64,000 nt of DNA, taken from assembly GCA_029260715.1 (NCBI GenBank), contig JAJDCS010000009.1, positions 1-64,000 on the forward strand, given 5' to 3'. The position numbers were made by a program, and so were the translations under genes. Of the stretch, positions 17,674-27,230 are shown piece after piece; within the stretch, counting starts at the first letter, position 1, and the number at the start of each line of letters is the position of its first letter. The notes under the pieces are model-generated. The model was given only the letters and a program-made list of their open reading frames with translations. It was not told the origin of the DNA and did not search any database. The stretch is from Phycisphaeraceae bacterium. Lineage in GTDB: Bacteria > Planctomycetota > Phycisphaerae > Phycisphaerales > Phycisphaeraceae.

Positions 17674-17763
17674 CTCTCCCATGCTGGTTAAACCGCTGGA
17701 GTGCCTGACCTTCCCCACGTTTGGCCAACACACGGACAGACTCAAACAAACCTTATCACAACC

Positions 17764-19287
17764 TCAATACTCACTCACCGGCAGGTGCCTTAGCGGGTCT
17801 TTACCTGCAGCAGGGTCGGCGGGTGTGGGGGCGGGCTTGGCGGTCGGGGCGATGGCTTCGATGATCGCTTCTAAATCATCGGGGACCGGGACGGGACGGT
17901 TGGCGCGGGCGCCTTGCGGTTCGTGGCGGGGGGCTTGGTCCTGAATGGCTTTAACATTGATACCGGTGTGGTAGAGCACCGTGGCGTCGGGGTCTTTAAG
18001 AACGTGGCCGGTGAGGATGCACACAACACGCTCGCCCTTCCCGATCACGCCCCGCTCGATTAACTGGTGAGCGCCCGCAACCGACGCGGCACTGGCTGGC
18101 TCACAACCAAAACCGTACACGCCGACCATAGCCTTGTGCTCAAGGATCGTGTCGTCATCAACTTCACACACCACCCCGTCCATGGTCTCCAAAGCGCGCA
18201 GGGCTTTGGGCAGGTTGACGGGGCGGCCGATCTCAATGGCGCTGGCGATCGTGTGGGCGTGGGCGTTGTCCCGGTCCATCTTGCGGTAATACGCCTTGAT
18301 CTTCTCCAGGTCGTACCGCCCGTTGTCCCAGCGGAGCCCTTGCTTCTCGTAAAGGTCGTAAAGGGTATTCGCGCCCGCGGCGTTAACAACGGCTAACCGC
18401 GGGATGCGGCTGATCAGGCCCATCTCCTTTAACTCGGCAAAAGCCTTTCCAAAGGCCGAACAGTTGCCAAGGTTGCCCCCGGGAACCACGACCCAGTCGG
18501 GCACCTCCCAGTCGAGCGCTTCGAGCACGCGGTACATAATGGTCTTCTGGCCTTCCAGGCGGAACGGGTTGACACTGTTCATCAAGTAGATGCCCAGTTG
18601 CGGCTGGTCCACAACAACCTGGCGCACACGGCGGAGACAGGCATCAAAATCGCCCTGGATCTGCAGCGTGCGTGCGCCGTAATCGAGCGCTTGGCTCAGC
18701 TTGCCGTAGGCGATCTTCCCCGAACCGATAAACACAATACCCGTCATGCCGGTTTCACCGCTGTCGGCGCTTCGCGCCAGCGAGGCGAACATGGCCAAAC
18801 TCGCGGACGTGTTGCCCGTGGAGGCGCAGGCCACGCGCTTGGCGCCCACCATCTTGGCGTGTGTGAACGCCGCGGCCATGCCGTTGTCCTTGAAAGAGCC
18901 CGACGGGTTGAGCCCTTCGTATTGCAAGAAAAGATGGCCGGGTTTGAGGCCAATCTGTGGGGCCAGCAGGCGCGCGTCTTGCAGGTTGGTACGGCCCTCG
19001 CCAATCGTGACGATGTCCGACTCGTTTCGGTAAAAGGCCAGCAGCTCGCGGAACCGCCAAACACCTGAGAAGTCCAACGCCCCGGTGCCGTGCTCGCCCT
19101 TGGTCATCCAGCGGTGCTCGAATGCGCTGAAAGACTTGGGCACAACCGTGCGGGACCAGTCGTAGCAGACGTCCAGCAACGAGTGCTTGCCCTTGTCGGA
19201 GCAAGCCGGACACGACACATGCACCTCGTCCACACCGAATGTAGCCGCGCAGTCAGGGTCGATACACCGTTGATAAGCCCGATCCAT
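17764..19287 (-). CDS. thrC: Threonine synthase
   Basis: This PLP enzyme converts O-phosphohomoserine to threonine. From the ATG at 19287 it is ~507 aa. An N-terminal zinc-ribbon-like segment (CIDPDC ... CPAC) is followed by the fold-type II core. The PLP lysine sits in [18 protein letters not shown]. The phosphate-binding loop is [13 protein letters not shown], and there is a [17 protein letters not shown] motif. The C-terminal ~60 residues are Ala/Pro-rich and probably disordered. The in-frame start at 19335 adds 16 residues without a better ribosome site. It is transcribed divergently from the amidotransferase gene. Confidence 0.93.
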   Translation of the reverse strand: MDRAYQRCIDPDCAATFGVDEVHVSCPACSDKGKHSLLDVCYDWSRTVVPKSFSAFEHRWMTKGEHGTGALDFSGVWRFRELLAFYRNESDIVTIGEGRTNLQDARLLAPQIGLKPGHLFLQYEGLNPSGSFKDNGMAAAFTHAKMVGAKRVACASTGNTSASLAMFASLARSADSGETGMTGIVFIGSGKIAYGKLSQALDYGARTLQIQGDFDACLRRVRQVVVDQPQLGIYLMNSVNPFRLEGQKTIMYRVLEALDWEVPDWVVVPGGNLGNCSAFGKAFAELKEMGLISRIPRLAVVNAAGANTLYDLYEKQGLRWDNGRYDLEKIKAYYRKMDRDNAHAHTIASAIEIGRPVNLPKALRALETMDGVVCEVDDDTILEHKAMVGVYGFGCEPASAASVAGAHQLIERGVIGKGERVVCILTGHVLKDPDATVLYHTGINVKAIQDQAPRHEPQGARANRPVPVPDDLEAIIEAIAPTAKPAPTPADPAAGKDPLRHLPVSEY

Positions 19288-19433
19288 GGTGACTCCATCA
19301 AATTCAAGAACAATGATTGTATCAACGCATCGCACCCAGTGTCCGCGTCAAGCAGTGTTTAACACAATTCTGCTGATCGGCACAAACCGCCGGTCTCTTT
19401 CGGGCTGTCGCGGCAATTGCTTAGAATAAAGCC

Positions 19434-20213
19434 ATGGCCAAACCCGTCATCGGCATCACCGTGGATAACCAGGGCAACACCGCGGCCTCCGGTAGATACG
19501 AGTGCGCCACCGCGTACACCCGCTGCATCGCTGAGGCGGGCGGAGCGCCGGTGCTGCTGCCACACGAGACGGGGTTGGTGGAACAATTCGTGCAAACTTG
19601 TGACGGGCTGATCTTGACCGGCGGGGTGGACCCTCGCACAGAGCCGTTCGGCCAGCCAACCCACCCACAAGCACGGCCGATGGACCCACAGCGACAGGCG
19701 TTCGAGTTGGCGCTATTGGAAGCGGCTGACCGCTACCCGGACAAGCCCGTGCTGGGGGTCTGCCTGGGCATGCAACTCATGGCGCTGCGGGCCGGCGCAC
19801 TGCTGGACCAGTACTTGCCCGACACTTTGGAAAACGCCGAGCTTCACCAAAAAGACAACCGCCACGGCATCGCGGTTTGTGTGGAAAAGACGGCCTTACG
19901 AGAGCCGGTATCACCTTTAATCGCATATGTACCGTGTGAGATTGTCTCTGCCCACCGCCAGGCGGTATTGGCCGACGCGGGGTCGCGCAGTGTCAATGCG
20001 CCCCAAGGCACGGCGGGCGGCCTGCGTGTCGTGGCGACGGCGACGGACGGCGTGGTGGAGGCGATCGACGATCCCAGCCGACGGTTTTATCTGGGCGTGC
20101 AGTGGCACCCCGAGCGAGGCGGCGGCGGCGTGTTTAATCAGGGGCTGTTTGACCGCTTGGTGTCTGCTTGTCGTTACGCCACATCACCACCAGCATCAGC
20201 CCCACACCGATGA
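19434..20213 (+). CDS. Class-I glutamine amidotransferase-like (gamma-glutamyl-gamma-aminobutyrate hydrolase family, C26)
   Basis: This 259-aa protein resembles PuuD-type hydrolases that cleave gamma-glutamyl amide bonds. GLILTGGVDPRTEPFG and the nucleophile elbow VLGVCLGMQLMAL (Cys) are present, and the catalytic His/Glu lie in GVQWHPERG. The last ~80 bp overlap the 3' end of the convergent lspA gene, so its C-terminal ~26 residues lie antisense to lspA. The substrate is not predictable from context. Confidence 0.87.
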   Translation: MAKPVIGITVDNQGNTAASGRYECATAYTRCIAEAGGAPVLLPHETGLVEQFVQTCDGLILTGGVDPRTEPFGQPTHPQARPMDPQRQAFELALLEAADRYPDKPVLGVCLGMQLMALRAGALLDQYLPDTLENAELHQKDNRHGIAVCVEKTALREPVSPLIAYVPCEIVSAHRQAVLADAGSRSVNAPQGTAGGLRVVATATDGVVEAIDDPSRRFYLGVQWHPERGGGGVFNQGLFDRLVSACRYATSPPASAPHR

Positions 20214-20832
20214 GTAACGCCGCGTCAGCGACATTAAAAATCCAAGGCCAAAGGTCGGTTGTCGGGAACAGCCACAGCAAGTCCCGCACCGCGTTGAAGC
20301 GGATGCGGTCGTAGAGATTCCCGATCGCTCCCGCGAGGATCAGCCCAAGCGACACGTGCAACACCCACGCTCTCGCGTTGCTCTGCCAGAACACACGGAA
20401 GATCACCCCAACCGCTAAAACGCTGACCGCGATGAATACCATCTGCGCCCCCTTACCCAAGCCAAACACCGCGCCGGTGTTGGTCGTAAGCCGCAGGCTC
20501 AAGACATGGGGGATCAGCACAACGGCTTCGTGGTACGGGATAACCGCCGCATCGTGGTTGTCCTGCCAGGAAAGAATGACGGGGTGAGCGGCCACGCGCT
20601 CGAACGCCAGCTTTTTGGATAAAAGATCGGCGCCGAGCATAACCAGCGTCGTGCAGGCAAAGAGAATTACCGAAGGGGCGTGGCGGCCCGCACGGCTGTG
20701 TTGGAGGCGCGGGCGTTGCGCGGACGCATGCTCCGCGGATTCGTGCTCCGCGGTGTTTCCAACAGCGGTGTCGCGGTGAGGGCTGACTTTTACCGGGGGT
20801 GACGGTTCCCCGCTCTGAGGGGTTGATGCCAT
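20134..20832 (-). CDS. lspA: Lipoprotein signal peptidase (signal peptidase II)
   Basis: This inner-membrane aspartyl protease cuts prolipoprotein signal peptides. From the ATG at 20832 it is ~232 aa, with ~55 extra hydrophilic N-terminal residues beyond the family's usual length. Four membrane helices are visible. Family motifs are ADLLSKKLAFER, NTGAVFG, GAIGNLYDRIRFNAVRD with one catalytic Asp, and FNVADAALLIGVG with the other. The 3' end overlaps the convergent C26 gene by 80 bp. The two lipobox-bearing proteins in this window would be its substrates. Confidence 0.93.
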   Translation of the reverse strand: MASTPQSGEPSPPVKVSPHRDTAVGNTAEHESAEHASAQRPRLQHSRAGRHAPSVILFACTTLVMLGADLLSKKLAFERVAAHPVILSWQDNHDAAVIPYHEAVVLIPHVLSLRLTTNTGAVFGLGKGAQMVFIAVSVLAVGVIFRVFWQSNARAWVLHVSLGLILAGAIGNLYDRIRFNAVRDLLWLFPTTDLWPWIFNVADAALLIGVGLMLVVMWRNDKQTPSGQTAPD

Positions 20833-20928
20833 AGCCAGGAGGATACCAGAGCTTGTTGGAGGATTGTATAAGCCGATACTTCGCCGGCCAATCAAGCCGG
20901 GCCGCCGCTTATTGCCGCGATGCTTGCT

Positions 20929-21687
20929 TTAGTACTGCCTGCGTCGTTCGCGTTCGCGGGCGACTTCGATGCAGTACTTGGCCCAGGGCTTGGCTTCGAG
21001 ACGCGCAAGGTTGATGGGCGTGCCCGTTTCCATGCAGACACCGTAAATACCGTCGAACATCCGTTGCAGCGCTTCGTCGATCTCACGCAGGAGCTTTCGC
21101 TCAGACTCGACTAAGCCGAGCGTGAACTCCTGTTCATAGTTGTCAGAGCCGATGTCCGCCATGTGGACCGGCATGTTTGAGAGGTTGCCGCCTTCGTTTT
21201 TGCCCCGGGCGTCGGTCTCCATCGCCTCAACGTCACCGAGGATCTCCGCCCTTTTCTGAAGCAATAATTGGCGGAAGCTCAGCAGGTCTTTCTTGGTGAG
21301 AGAAGTCTTTACCTTCTTAAGTTGCTCGATCGAGAGCGGCTGTTGCTCCGCGGCTTCCGCGGTTTGGTCCGCAGCGCCCCGGACTCGCTTGGTGGTTTTT
21401 TTAACCGTCACAACCCGTTTGAGTTTGATCGCGGTCGCGCCTTCTGGGATACGAGGCTTAGGCTTCGTTGGCGGCGGCGCCGCTTTTACCGCCGCCGGCT
21501 TCACCGGGGATTTTTTAGTCGTCTTGGTCTTTTTCTTCCCCGTCTTTTTTGCGGTGGTCTTTTTTTTGACCTTGACCTTGGGTTTACGCTTGGTCTTGGT
21601 CGACTTCTTTTTTACCGCGGCAGAGGGCTTTTTCTTTTTGCTCTTCTTTGCTACGGATTTGACCTTGGTGGTCTTTTTTTTGGCCAC
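20929..21687 (-). CDS. DksA/TraR-like protein with histone H1-like lysine-rich N-terminal tail
   Basis: The protein is about 252 aa. The first ~110 residues are almost entirely Lys, Thr, Ala, Pro and Val, with KKK and KKT runs like H1/Hc1-type DNA-binding tails. The C-terminal ~120 residues are DksA-like, with a coiled-coil pair (FRQLLLQKRAEILGDVEAME, then MADIGSDNYEQEFTLGL) and a zinc-finger region. In that finger the usual four Cys are reduced to C-T-C-V (VCMETG ... YCIEVA). This resembles zinc-independent DksA2-type proteins. DksA acts in the RNA-polymerase secondary channel with ppGpp; whether this one does is unproven. GTG at 21687, with GGAG upstream, is the preferred start. Confidence 0.78.
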   Translation of the reverse strand: MAKKKTTKVKSVAKKSKKKKPSAAVKKKSTKTKRKPKVKVKKKTTAKKTGKKKTKTTKKSPVKPAAVKAAPPPTKPKPRIPEGATAIKLKRVVTVKKTTKRVRGAADQTAEAAEQQPLSIEQLKKVKTSLTKKDLLSFRQLLLQKRAEILGDVEAMETDARGKNEGGNLSNMPVHMADIGSDNYEQEFTLGLVESERKLLREIDEALQRMFDGIYGVCMETGTPINLARLEAKPWAKYCIEVARERERRRQY

Positions 21688-21714
21688 TTGAGCACTCCAT
21701 CTGCGCTTTAACAA

Positions 21715-22317
21715 ATGCAGGAATGTAATGTTTATCCGTAAAAATGGATAAGATTGACTATGATAATCTTAGATTTAACCGGCTTCAAGCAGGTAAAGCT
21801 CTCAGCGAGGCTTTTGAGGCTGTGACATATCTTGGAAAGCTTTTAGAACCCGTTATGCCCCGCCTCCAAAAGACTCACGCAAGCCATTTAAAATTAACGT
21901 CTTACAAAAATTTTCCAGCATCAAACAGCAGCGGCGACCGACAATTATTTTCTTAACTCAATAAAACAAACCATCTTACGTCAAAATACGCCGCGGTTTG
22001 CTGCACAAATTTGACCAGATTTTATTTCAGTGCTGGGGTTTTGCGGGATTATCTGTTATACTAAATAGGTAAGAGTTGTGACGAGTGTGTGGCTTTTGTG
22101 CCGCGGTAACAACGCTGAGATGAAAAGGCTTTGTTAAATAACTTCAGCCGGATTTTAATCACGGCGTTAGTAATAGTAGGGAAGACTTGTTTTTCAGTGT
22201 TTGAAGGGTAGAATGGTAAGGCATATCGTGTTTATCTCTAGTGTTTTATTTGACCTAGTGGGTAAACTGGCCGATAACAACCAATGAGCTGATTAGCGAG
22301 CGTTCGAGGAACGACTC
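21715..22317. other. Intergenic region, ~600 bp
   Basis: This AT-richer stretch lies before the second prepilin gene. It contains one doubtful 70-codon open frame (21744-21956, no ribosome site seen) and a possible extended -10 element TGTTATACT (22054-22062) that could drive the prepilin gene with a long leader. AGGA about 8 nt before the ATG at 22318 is the ribosome site. No tRNA or riboswitch was recognised. Confidence 0.5.
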
Positions 22318-23235
22318 ATGACCCGTCAACGGGGCAACCAGCATTGTCAGGGATTCACGATCACCGAAATCTTGGTGGGCGTAGCGATCACTACATTAAT
22401 GGTCGCGCTCATGCTCCCGGCCGTGAACCGGTCTCGCAGCGAGACACGCACGCTTCAAGGCCTGAACAACCTTCAACAAATCGGCCAAGCCGTTCATCTC
22501 TACGCCGTGGATAATTACAACACGCTGCCGATTGGCTACTGGGACGGGAACACCCCCAGCGGTGTCATCGGAGTACCGGCAAAAGAAGGCGTCGAGACGG
22601 ACTGGCTTCTAACGATCAACGCCTACCTCACCGGCGCCCCTAACAATTACAAAGAGATCGCCGACCTTGGTGACGAATCTGCCATGCTGTCGATCTTCAG
22701 AGACCCCAACGCCGACGTCCCCGATCAGGGCCTGTACCACTACTTGGGGCACCCCCTGCTGATGCCTGATCAATCGATCGTGGAACGCAAAGACCCAACG
22801 GAAACCATATACGACAGTGTCTTTAAGCACGTCCTTCCATACAAGCTTTCAAGATTCCGCCGGCCCCACGAGGTGGTCCTTGTGATGGACGGGATCCAAG
22901 ACGCTGGGCATCAAGTAAATTTTACTTGTTACCGCGCGCTTGCTGAGAACATTGAGAACGAAATGTTCCTTCCGCCGAAAAATGACGCCATGGGAGACTT
23001 TAACGGCTACTACGACCCGGCGGCCAACGACAATAACTCGGTGATTAACCCAGGGCCGAATAATATAAGTGCTACAGCCAATATACGCTGGCGGCAGCGC
23101 AACGACACCGAGGCGAACTTCTTGTTCTCTGACGGACACACGGAAACACTGCGGCAAGCAGACAGACATCCAAATGGCGCCCCCGTATCTGGCACCGGCG
23201 AAGTCTTTAGGCGCCACTTCAGGGTCGATAAGTGA
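22318..23235 (+). CDS. Prepilin-type N-terminal methylation protein with C-terminal DG-H signature
   Basis: This 305-aa pseudopilin-like protein has the N-terminus CQGFTITEILVGVAITTLMV. It fits the prepilin signal G/F-T-x-x-E followed by a hydrophobic helix. The C-terminal signature is ANFLFSDGHTETLRQADRHP. It is the same family as the protein at 8714-9487 but clearly diverged. It may be assembled or secreted by a type II/IV-pilus-like machine not encoded in this window. Confidence 0.87.
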   Translation: MTRQRGNQHCQGFTITEILVGVAITTLMVALMLPAVNRSRSETRTLQGLNNLQQIGQAVHLYAVDNYNTLPIGYWDGNTPSGVIGVPAKEGVETDWLLTINAYLTGAPNNYKEIADLGDESAMLSIFRDPNADVPDQGLYHYLGHPLLMPDQSIVERKDPTETIYDSVFKHVLPYKLSRFRRPHEVVLVMDGIQDAGHQVNFTCYRALAENIENEMFLPPKNDAMGDFNGYYDPAANDNNSVINPGPNNISATANIRWRQRNDTEANFLFSDGHTETLRQADRHPNGAPVSGTGEVFRRHFRVDK

Positions 23236-23366
23236 TAGAGTTGGTGCTCTGGGGTTAGTAGCCACCCGCTTCCCGCTACTTATTACACTTTAAAACATGA
23301 ACGCGTGTCTTGAGGCGGTTTTACCCGTCCGTGGGCTGCCGTGTGGTTGGTGGTTACAATGCCCCC

Positions 23367-23903
23367 ATGATCTCCCTATTCCTCGGGCTTGGCACCGCGA
23401 ACCTTTTGTTGCTCTCGATGACGTTTGGGTTGGGGCTGTTTGCCACGGACGGCGGCCACGAGCCCACGGGTATCTTTGCTTACCACATCACGATCGGCAT
23501 CGCTTCCGGGTTGATGACCGCATTGACGCACACGGCTGTCTACACTTACTTGATGGCTACCAGCAAGTGGCTGCACGCCGCGGCGGACAAAGCGGCTCTG
23601 CCGCCGGAACAATACGTAGCGCCCGCTTACGCGCGCAAGCGCCGGGCGATGGTGGTTTGCATGGGCGCGATCGGTGTAACGGTAATGGCCATGTTCGCCG
23701 GCGCGGCTTCAGACCCCGCGGCCCCGATCGCCTGGTGGCCCAAGGGAGGACACCTGATTTTGGCGGTGCTGGCCCTGGCGGTTAACGCGATAGCCATGGC
23801 TAAGCAGTTCACGCTGATCCGTGAGCAAGGCACGCTGATGGATCGGGCGTTGGCCATCCTGAACGCCTTTACAACCCCACCCACACAGGCCAAACACGCA
23901 TGA
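23367..23903 (+). CDS. Integral membrane protein of unknown function
   Basis: The protein is about 178 aa from the ATG at 23367. It has four hydrophobic stretches: the N-terminal MISLFLGLGTANLLLLSMTF, ITIGIASGLMTALTHTAVY, MVVCMGAIGVTVMAMFAGAA and LILAVLALAVNAIAMA. These suggest a four-helix inner-membrane protein. I do not recognise the family. It overlaps the next gene by 4 nt (ATGA), so the two are translationally coupled; a partnership with the LolA-like lipoprotein is likely but untested. Confidence 0.7.
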   Translation: MISLFLGLGTANLLLLSMTFGLGLFATDGGHEPTGIFAYHITIGIASGLMTALTHTAVYTYLMATSKWLHAAADKAALPPEQYVAPAYARKRRAMVVCMGAIGVTVMAMFAGAASDPAAPIAWWPKGGHLILAVLALAVNAIAMAKQFTLIREQGTLMDRALAILNAFTTPPTQAKHA

Positions 23904-24763
23904 CCAGCCGAACCGCTACCAGTAAATCCCGCCGGTTTAAGTTGTGGCTGGCGTGTGTGCTGTTGTGGTCCACAGTCGCGTGCCGCGTGGTGGACCATCC
24001 CTCCAAAGTGTTCGCGGGCCAAGACACGCCCGACTCCGGTGATATTACCCACCAAGATGTGAGCGACACCGTAACCGCCCAGACGCTCCTTGGCCGCATC
24101 GAGCAACGAGCGAACACGGTACGGACACTTAGCGCCGACCTGGTCTATGACCGTATCCAGCGACTTGTCGGCGATCGGCAGCGTCGGTTCGGCAGTCTGG
24201 TCTATGAAGCGGGGCCGCCGGCGCGGTTCGCGGTGCGTTTTGATCGGCTGATGGTGGACAGGCGGCTGGAGCACGACGAACGGTGGTACATCTTCGACGG
24301 TCAGTGGCTGGTCGAGCGATACGACGAGCAGAAACTGTTCATCAAGCGACAGGTTGTGCCGCCGGACGATGACAATCCGCCCGAACGGCAAGCCGACCCG
24401 CTGGCATTGGGAGCGGGGCCCTTTGCACTGCCTGTATCGCTTAAGAAGCAGCAGGTGCTAAAGCGGTACGAAGCGGCATTGATTAACCCCGTTGAGGGGG
24501 AGCTACCGCAGCCAGCCTATCAATTGCGTCTGATCCCCAAGAAAGAATACCCGTGTGATTTCACACAGATCGATCTGTGGTACGACCGCCAGACGCTGCT
24601 GCCTGTTCGGGCGCGCACGGTGGACGATTCAGACAACGAATCGGTGATCACGCTGCGTCGGCTTCGAGAAAACGACGCGGTGGATGCCGCCTCGCTTGAC
24701 ACCACACCGCCGGAAAGCCCCGCCTGGCGTGTCGAGATCAAGCCTTGGCAATCGCAACGGTAA
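23900..24763 (+). CDS. LolA-like outer-membrane lipoprotein carrier-type protein
   Basis: This 287-aa exported protein has a basic N-terminus, the hydrophobic segment LWLACVLLWSTVAC (possible lipobox) and a body resembling the LolA/LolB half-barrel. The opening helix has IEQRANTVRTLSADLVYDR, followed by repeated strand patterns (RFGSLVYEAGPPARFAVRFD, DERWYIFDGQWLVERYD) and an IDLWYDRQTLLPVRART segment. Such proteins shuttle or bind lipids in the periplasm. Coupled start with the membrane protein upstream. Confidence 0.65.
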   Translation: MTSRTATSKSRRFKLWLACVLLWSTVACRVVDHPSKVFAGQDTPDSGDITHQDVSDTVTAQTLLGRIEQRANTVRTLSADLVYDRIQRLVGDRQRRFGSLVYEAGPPARFAVRFDRLMVDRRLEHDERWYIFDGQWLVERYDEQKLFIKRQVVPPDDDNPPERQADPLALGAGPFALPVSLKKQQVLKRYEAALINPVEGELPQPAYQLRLIPKKEYPCDFTQIDLWYDRQTLLPVRARTVDDSDNESVITLRRLRENDAVDAASLDTTPPESPAWRVEIKPWQSQR

Positions 24764-24809
24764 GATCGCAAGGTTTGTCAATGCAACGCCTATCACTCAA
24801 GCACTGATT

Positions 24810-24913
24810 AGAGCATTTTGCGTGATTTTTCTCTATGCCATCCGGAAGAAGGCAGGTCAATGACCTGCCCTACAGGAGAGCCGACATGGAGATTATTCAT
24901 GCAAGCTGCTCTA
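24810..24913 (+). repeat. MITE-like element, copy 1
   Basis: This 104-bp element is bounded by imperfect ~18-bp terminal inverted repeats: TAGAGCATTTTGCGTGAT at the left, and TAGAGCAGCTTGCATGAA when the right end is read on the minus strand. In the middle is a perfect palindrome GGCAGGTCAATGACCTGCC. There is no open frame. A second copy in opposite orientation lies at 43552-43655. The structure is that of a non-autonomous mobile element. Confidence 0.75.
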
Positions 24914-24966
24914 GAGCTTTTTGCCGCGGCTTGTGCTGTTCGAAGATCGAACCGCCCGAATCTGTA

Positions 24967-26283
24967 TCAGTCGCTATGGTTTGAGAAATACCTCCGTGTA
25001 CCCGAGGCTTCGATGGCTTGGCCAATGCGGCGCAGGGCGTGGGCATAAGCAGCGGTGCGCATATCAATCTTCTTTTCTTCCATGAGATCAAAAATAGCGT
25101 GGAACTCGCGGGACATAATCTCCTGGAGGCGTTGATGAACCTGCTCAAGCTGCCAGTAATACCCCTGGCGGTTTTGAACCCACTCGAAGTAGCTGACGGT
25201 AACACCGCCCGCGTTGGCGAGGATGTCGGGCACCACGAGCGTGCCTTTTTTGTTTAAGACCGCATCGCCGTCACTGGTGATCGGGCCGTTGGCCACTTCG
25301 ATGACCACCGGGGCTTTAATACGGGGCGCGTTGTCAGCGGTGATCTGATTCTCCAGGGCCGCGGGGATCAGTATGTCCACGTCGAGTTCGAGCAGTTGCT
25401 CGTTGGTGACGTTTTCAGACTCGACAGCCTCGCAGACCGAGCCGTCACAATAAACGGCTTTGACCAGGCGGGTCTCATTTTTAATCTGGATGAGGCTGGG
25501 GATATCGAATCCTTGAGTCCGGTGGATGCCGCCTCGCGAATCACTGACGGCCACAATCCGGTAGCCGTCGCTGTGCAGCAGGTGTGCGACGTGCTGACCC
25601 GCGTTGCCGAAGCCCTGAACAGCCACGCGGATGTCCTTGGGCTTCCAGCGTCGGCGCTTTTCGAGTTCTTTAATGCAGTAGTAAGCGCCGCGTCCCGTGG
25701 CGTCGTCTCGCCCGAGGCTGCCACCCAGCGACAAGGGCTTGCCCGTGATGACAGCAGGCGTGTAGGCACGGCGGATCTTGGAGTATTCGTCCATCATCCA
25801 GCCCATGATGCGGGCGTTGGTGTAGACGTCGGGGGCGGGGATGTCCGTGTCCGGCCCGATGAAGTCGGCGATCAGGCCGATAAACCCGCGGCTGAGACGC
25901 TCAAGCTCCATGGGCGACAGCTCTTTGGGGTTGACGATGATGCCCCCCTTTCCGCCCCCATAAGGGATGCCCACGACGGCGCATTTACAGGTCATCCACA
26001 GGGCCAAGGCTTTCACTTCATTGAGGGAGACGTCGGGGTGATAGCGAATGCCGCCTTTGGTGGGGCCTCGCGTGTCGTCATGGCGCACGCGGTAGCCGGT
26101 GAAGATCCGCAGGCTCCCGTCGTCCATGCGCACGGGGATTGAGACCTGGATAAAAGCTTTGGGGTGCTTGAGACGCTCGATGGCTTCGAGTTCTATCTGC
26201 GCGTATTCGGCGGCACTATCTAATCGCTTGATGGCGTCTGTGAAGATGTTTTTTTCTGTGTGTTCGGGTTCGGCTGCCGGCAT
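24967..26283 (-). CDS. gdhA: Glutamate dehydrogenase (Glu/Leu/Phe/Val family)
   Basis: This 438-aa cytosolic enzyme reversibly aminates 2-oxoglutarate. [20 protein letters not shown] and the active-site stretch [15 protein letters not shown] (catalytic Lys) are intact. The Rossmann motif is [17 protein letters not shown] and is followed by [25 protein letters not shown] near the C-terminus is characteristic. The glycine pattern GFGNAG and the Asp-like residue after it fit an NAD-type or dual enzyme. Shine-Dalgarno AAAAGGAAA precedes the ATG. It is a single gene. Confidence 0.95.
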   Translation of the reverse strand: MPAAEPEHTEKNIFTDAIKRLDSAAEYAQIELEAIERLKHPKAFIQVSIPVRMDDGSLRIFTGYRVRHDDTRGPTKGGIRYHPDVSLNEVKALALWMTCKCAVVGIPYGGGKGGIIVNPKELSPMELERLSRGFIGLIADFIGPDTDIPAPDVYTNARIMGWMMDEYSKIRRAYTPAVITGKPLSLGGSLGRDDATGRGAYYCIKELEKRRRWKPKDIRVAVQGFGNAGQHVAHLLHSDGYRIVAVSDSRGGIHRTQGFDIPSLIQIKNETRLVKAVYCDGSVCEAVESENVTNEQLLELDVDILIPAALENQITADNAPRIKAPVVIEVANGPITSDGDAVLNKKGTLVVPDILANAGGVTVSYFEWVQNRQGYYWQLEQVHQRLQEIMSREFHAIFDLMEEKKIDMRTAAYAHALRRIGQAIEASGTRRYFSNHSD

Positions 26284-26426
26284 GTAGGTTTCCTTTTCTG
26301 CGAGAGGATGCGGGAGCTTATTGTTGTGTACGGCTTAATGCGATCGCGCGTAGCGATGATCCATGCTGTGCTTTCGTACTGGTAGAAGCCATTGTAGCGG
26401 TTTCGCATTTTTCGAGCTAAGAAGGA

Positions 26427-27191
26427 TTAACCCGAAACGCCTATTTGAGGGCAAAGTTTAGCTAATGAGCAGCCGTCACACTGAGGCTTGCGAGCGTTAC
26501 AGATTGCCCGGCCGTGATGGATCAGCAGGTGGGCCAGCATGGTCCACTGGTCGCGGGGGATCAGGGTCATAAGGTCTTGTTCGATTTTTTTCGGGTCGGT
26601 GTGTTTGGTTAGCCCCAAGCGGCGGCTTAGCCGGGAGACATGGGTATCGACCACCACACCGACGTTGGTGTCGAACGCGTTGCCTAGGACGACGTTGGCT
26701 GTTTTACGGGCTACGCCGGGCAACCGGGTGAGTTCTTCCATGGTCCGCGGGACTTGGCCGCGGTGCTGATCCTCGATTATCCGGGAAGCGCCTTGGATAT
26801 TTTTCGCCTTATTGCGGTAGAAGCCGGTCGTTCGCACGGCTTCCTCAACATCGCTAAGCCGGGCGTCTGCCATGGCGGCGGGCGTGGGGTATTGCCTGAA
26901 CAGGCCGGGCGTGACCATGTTGACGCGCACGTCGGTGCACTGGGCGGAGAGGATCGTAGCGATTAACAATTCGTATGGGTTTTTGTGGTCAAGGGCGCAG
27001 TGGGCCTGGGCGTATTGCTTGAGCAGTTCGCGGTAGATTTTTTTGGCGTGCCGGGGAGTGGCGTTAGGGGGCGACCCCGCGTTTGCTTTGGTGACGCGGG
27101 TTTTGGATACCGCGGCGCGCTTGGCGGGCTTGGCAGGCTTTTTTCGTGAGGTTTTGGATTTGGCTGATTTAACCACGGGCGTGCAATCCAT
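26427..27191 (-). CDS. nth: Endonuclease III with lysine-rich N-terminal extension
   Basis: This base-excision-repair DNA glycosylase/AP lyase acts on oxidised pyrimidines. The core has LLIATILSAQCTDVRVN, the helix-hairpin-helix LPGVARKTANVVLGNAF with the catalytic Lys, and VVDTHVSRLSRRLGL with the catalytic Asp. The C-terminal iron-sulfur motif CNARKPQCDGCSLAKLC has the spacing C-x6-C-x2-C-x5-C. About 45 Lys/Ala/Pro-rich residues precede the core, which normally starts near the N-terminus. The tail may aid DNA binding. Confidence 0.94.
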   Translation of the reverse strand: MDCTPVVKSAKSKTSRKKPAKPAKRAAVSKTRVTKANAGSPPNATPRHAKKIYRELLKQYAQAHCALDHKNPYELLIATILSAQCTDVRVNMVTPGLFRQYPTPAAMADARLSDVEEAVRTTGFYRNKAKNIQGASRIIEDQHRGQVPRTMEELTRLPGVARKTANVVLGNAFDTNVGVVVDTHVSRLSRRLGLTKHTDPKKIEQDLMTLIPRDQWTMLAHLLIHHGRAICNARKPQCDGCSLAKLCPQIGVSG

Positions 27192-27230
27192 CGTAGTGCC
27201 GGGCGGGCGGCGGTGTGGTTCCTTGACGTG

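Noticed and set aside
21744-21956. 70-codon frame before the second prepilin
   Set aside because: There is no ribosome site and no recognisable family; kept only as a note in the intergenic entry.
22041-22062. Possible -35/-10 promoter
   Set aside because: The spacer between TTGCGG and TATACT is only ~10 nt; only the extended -10 element is retained, at low confidence.
25396-26142. 248-codon open frame opposite gdhA
   Set aside because: It is antisense to a well-supported glutamate dehydrogenase with no independent signal.
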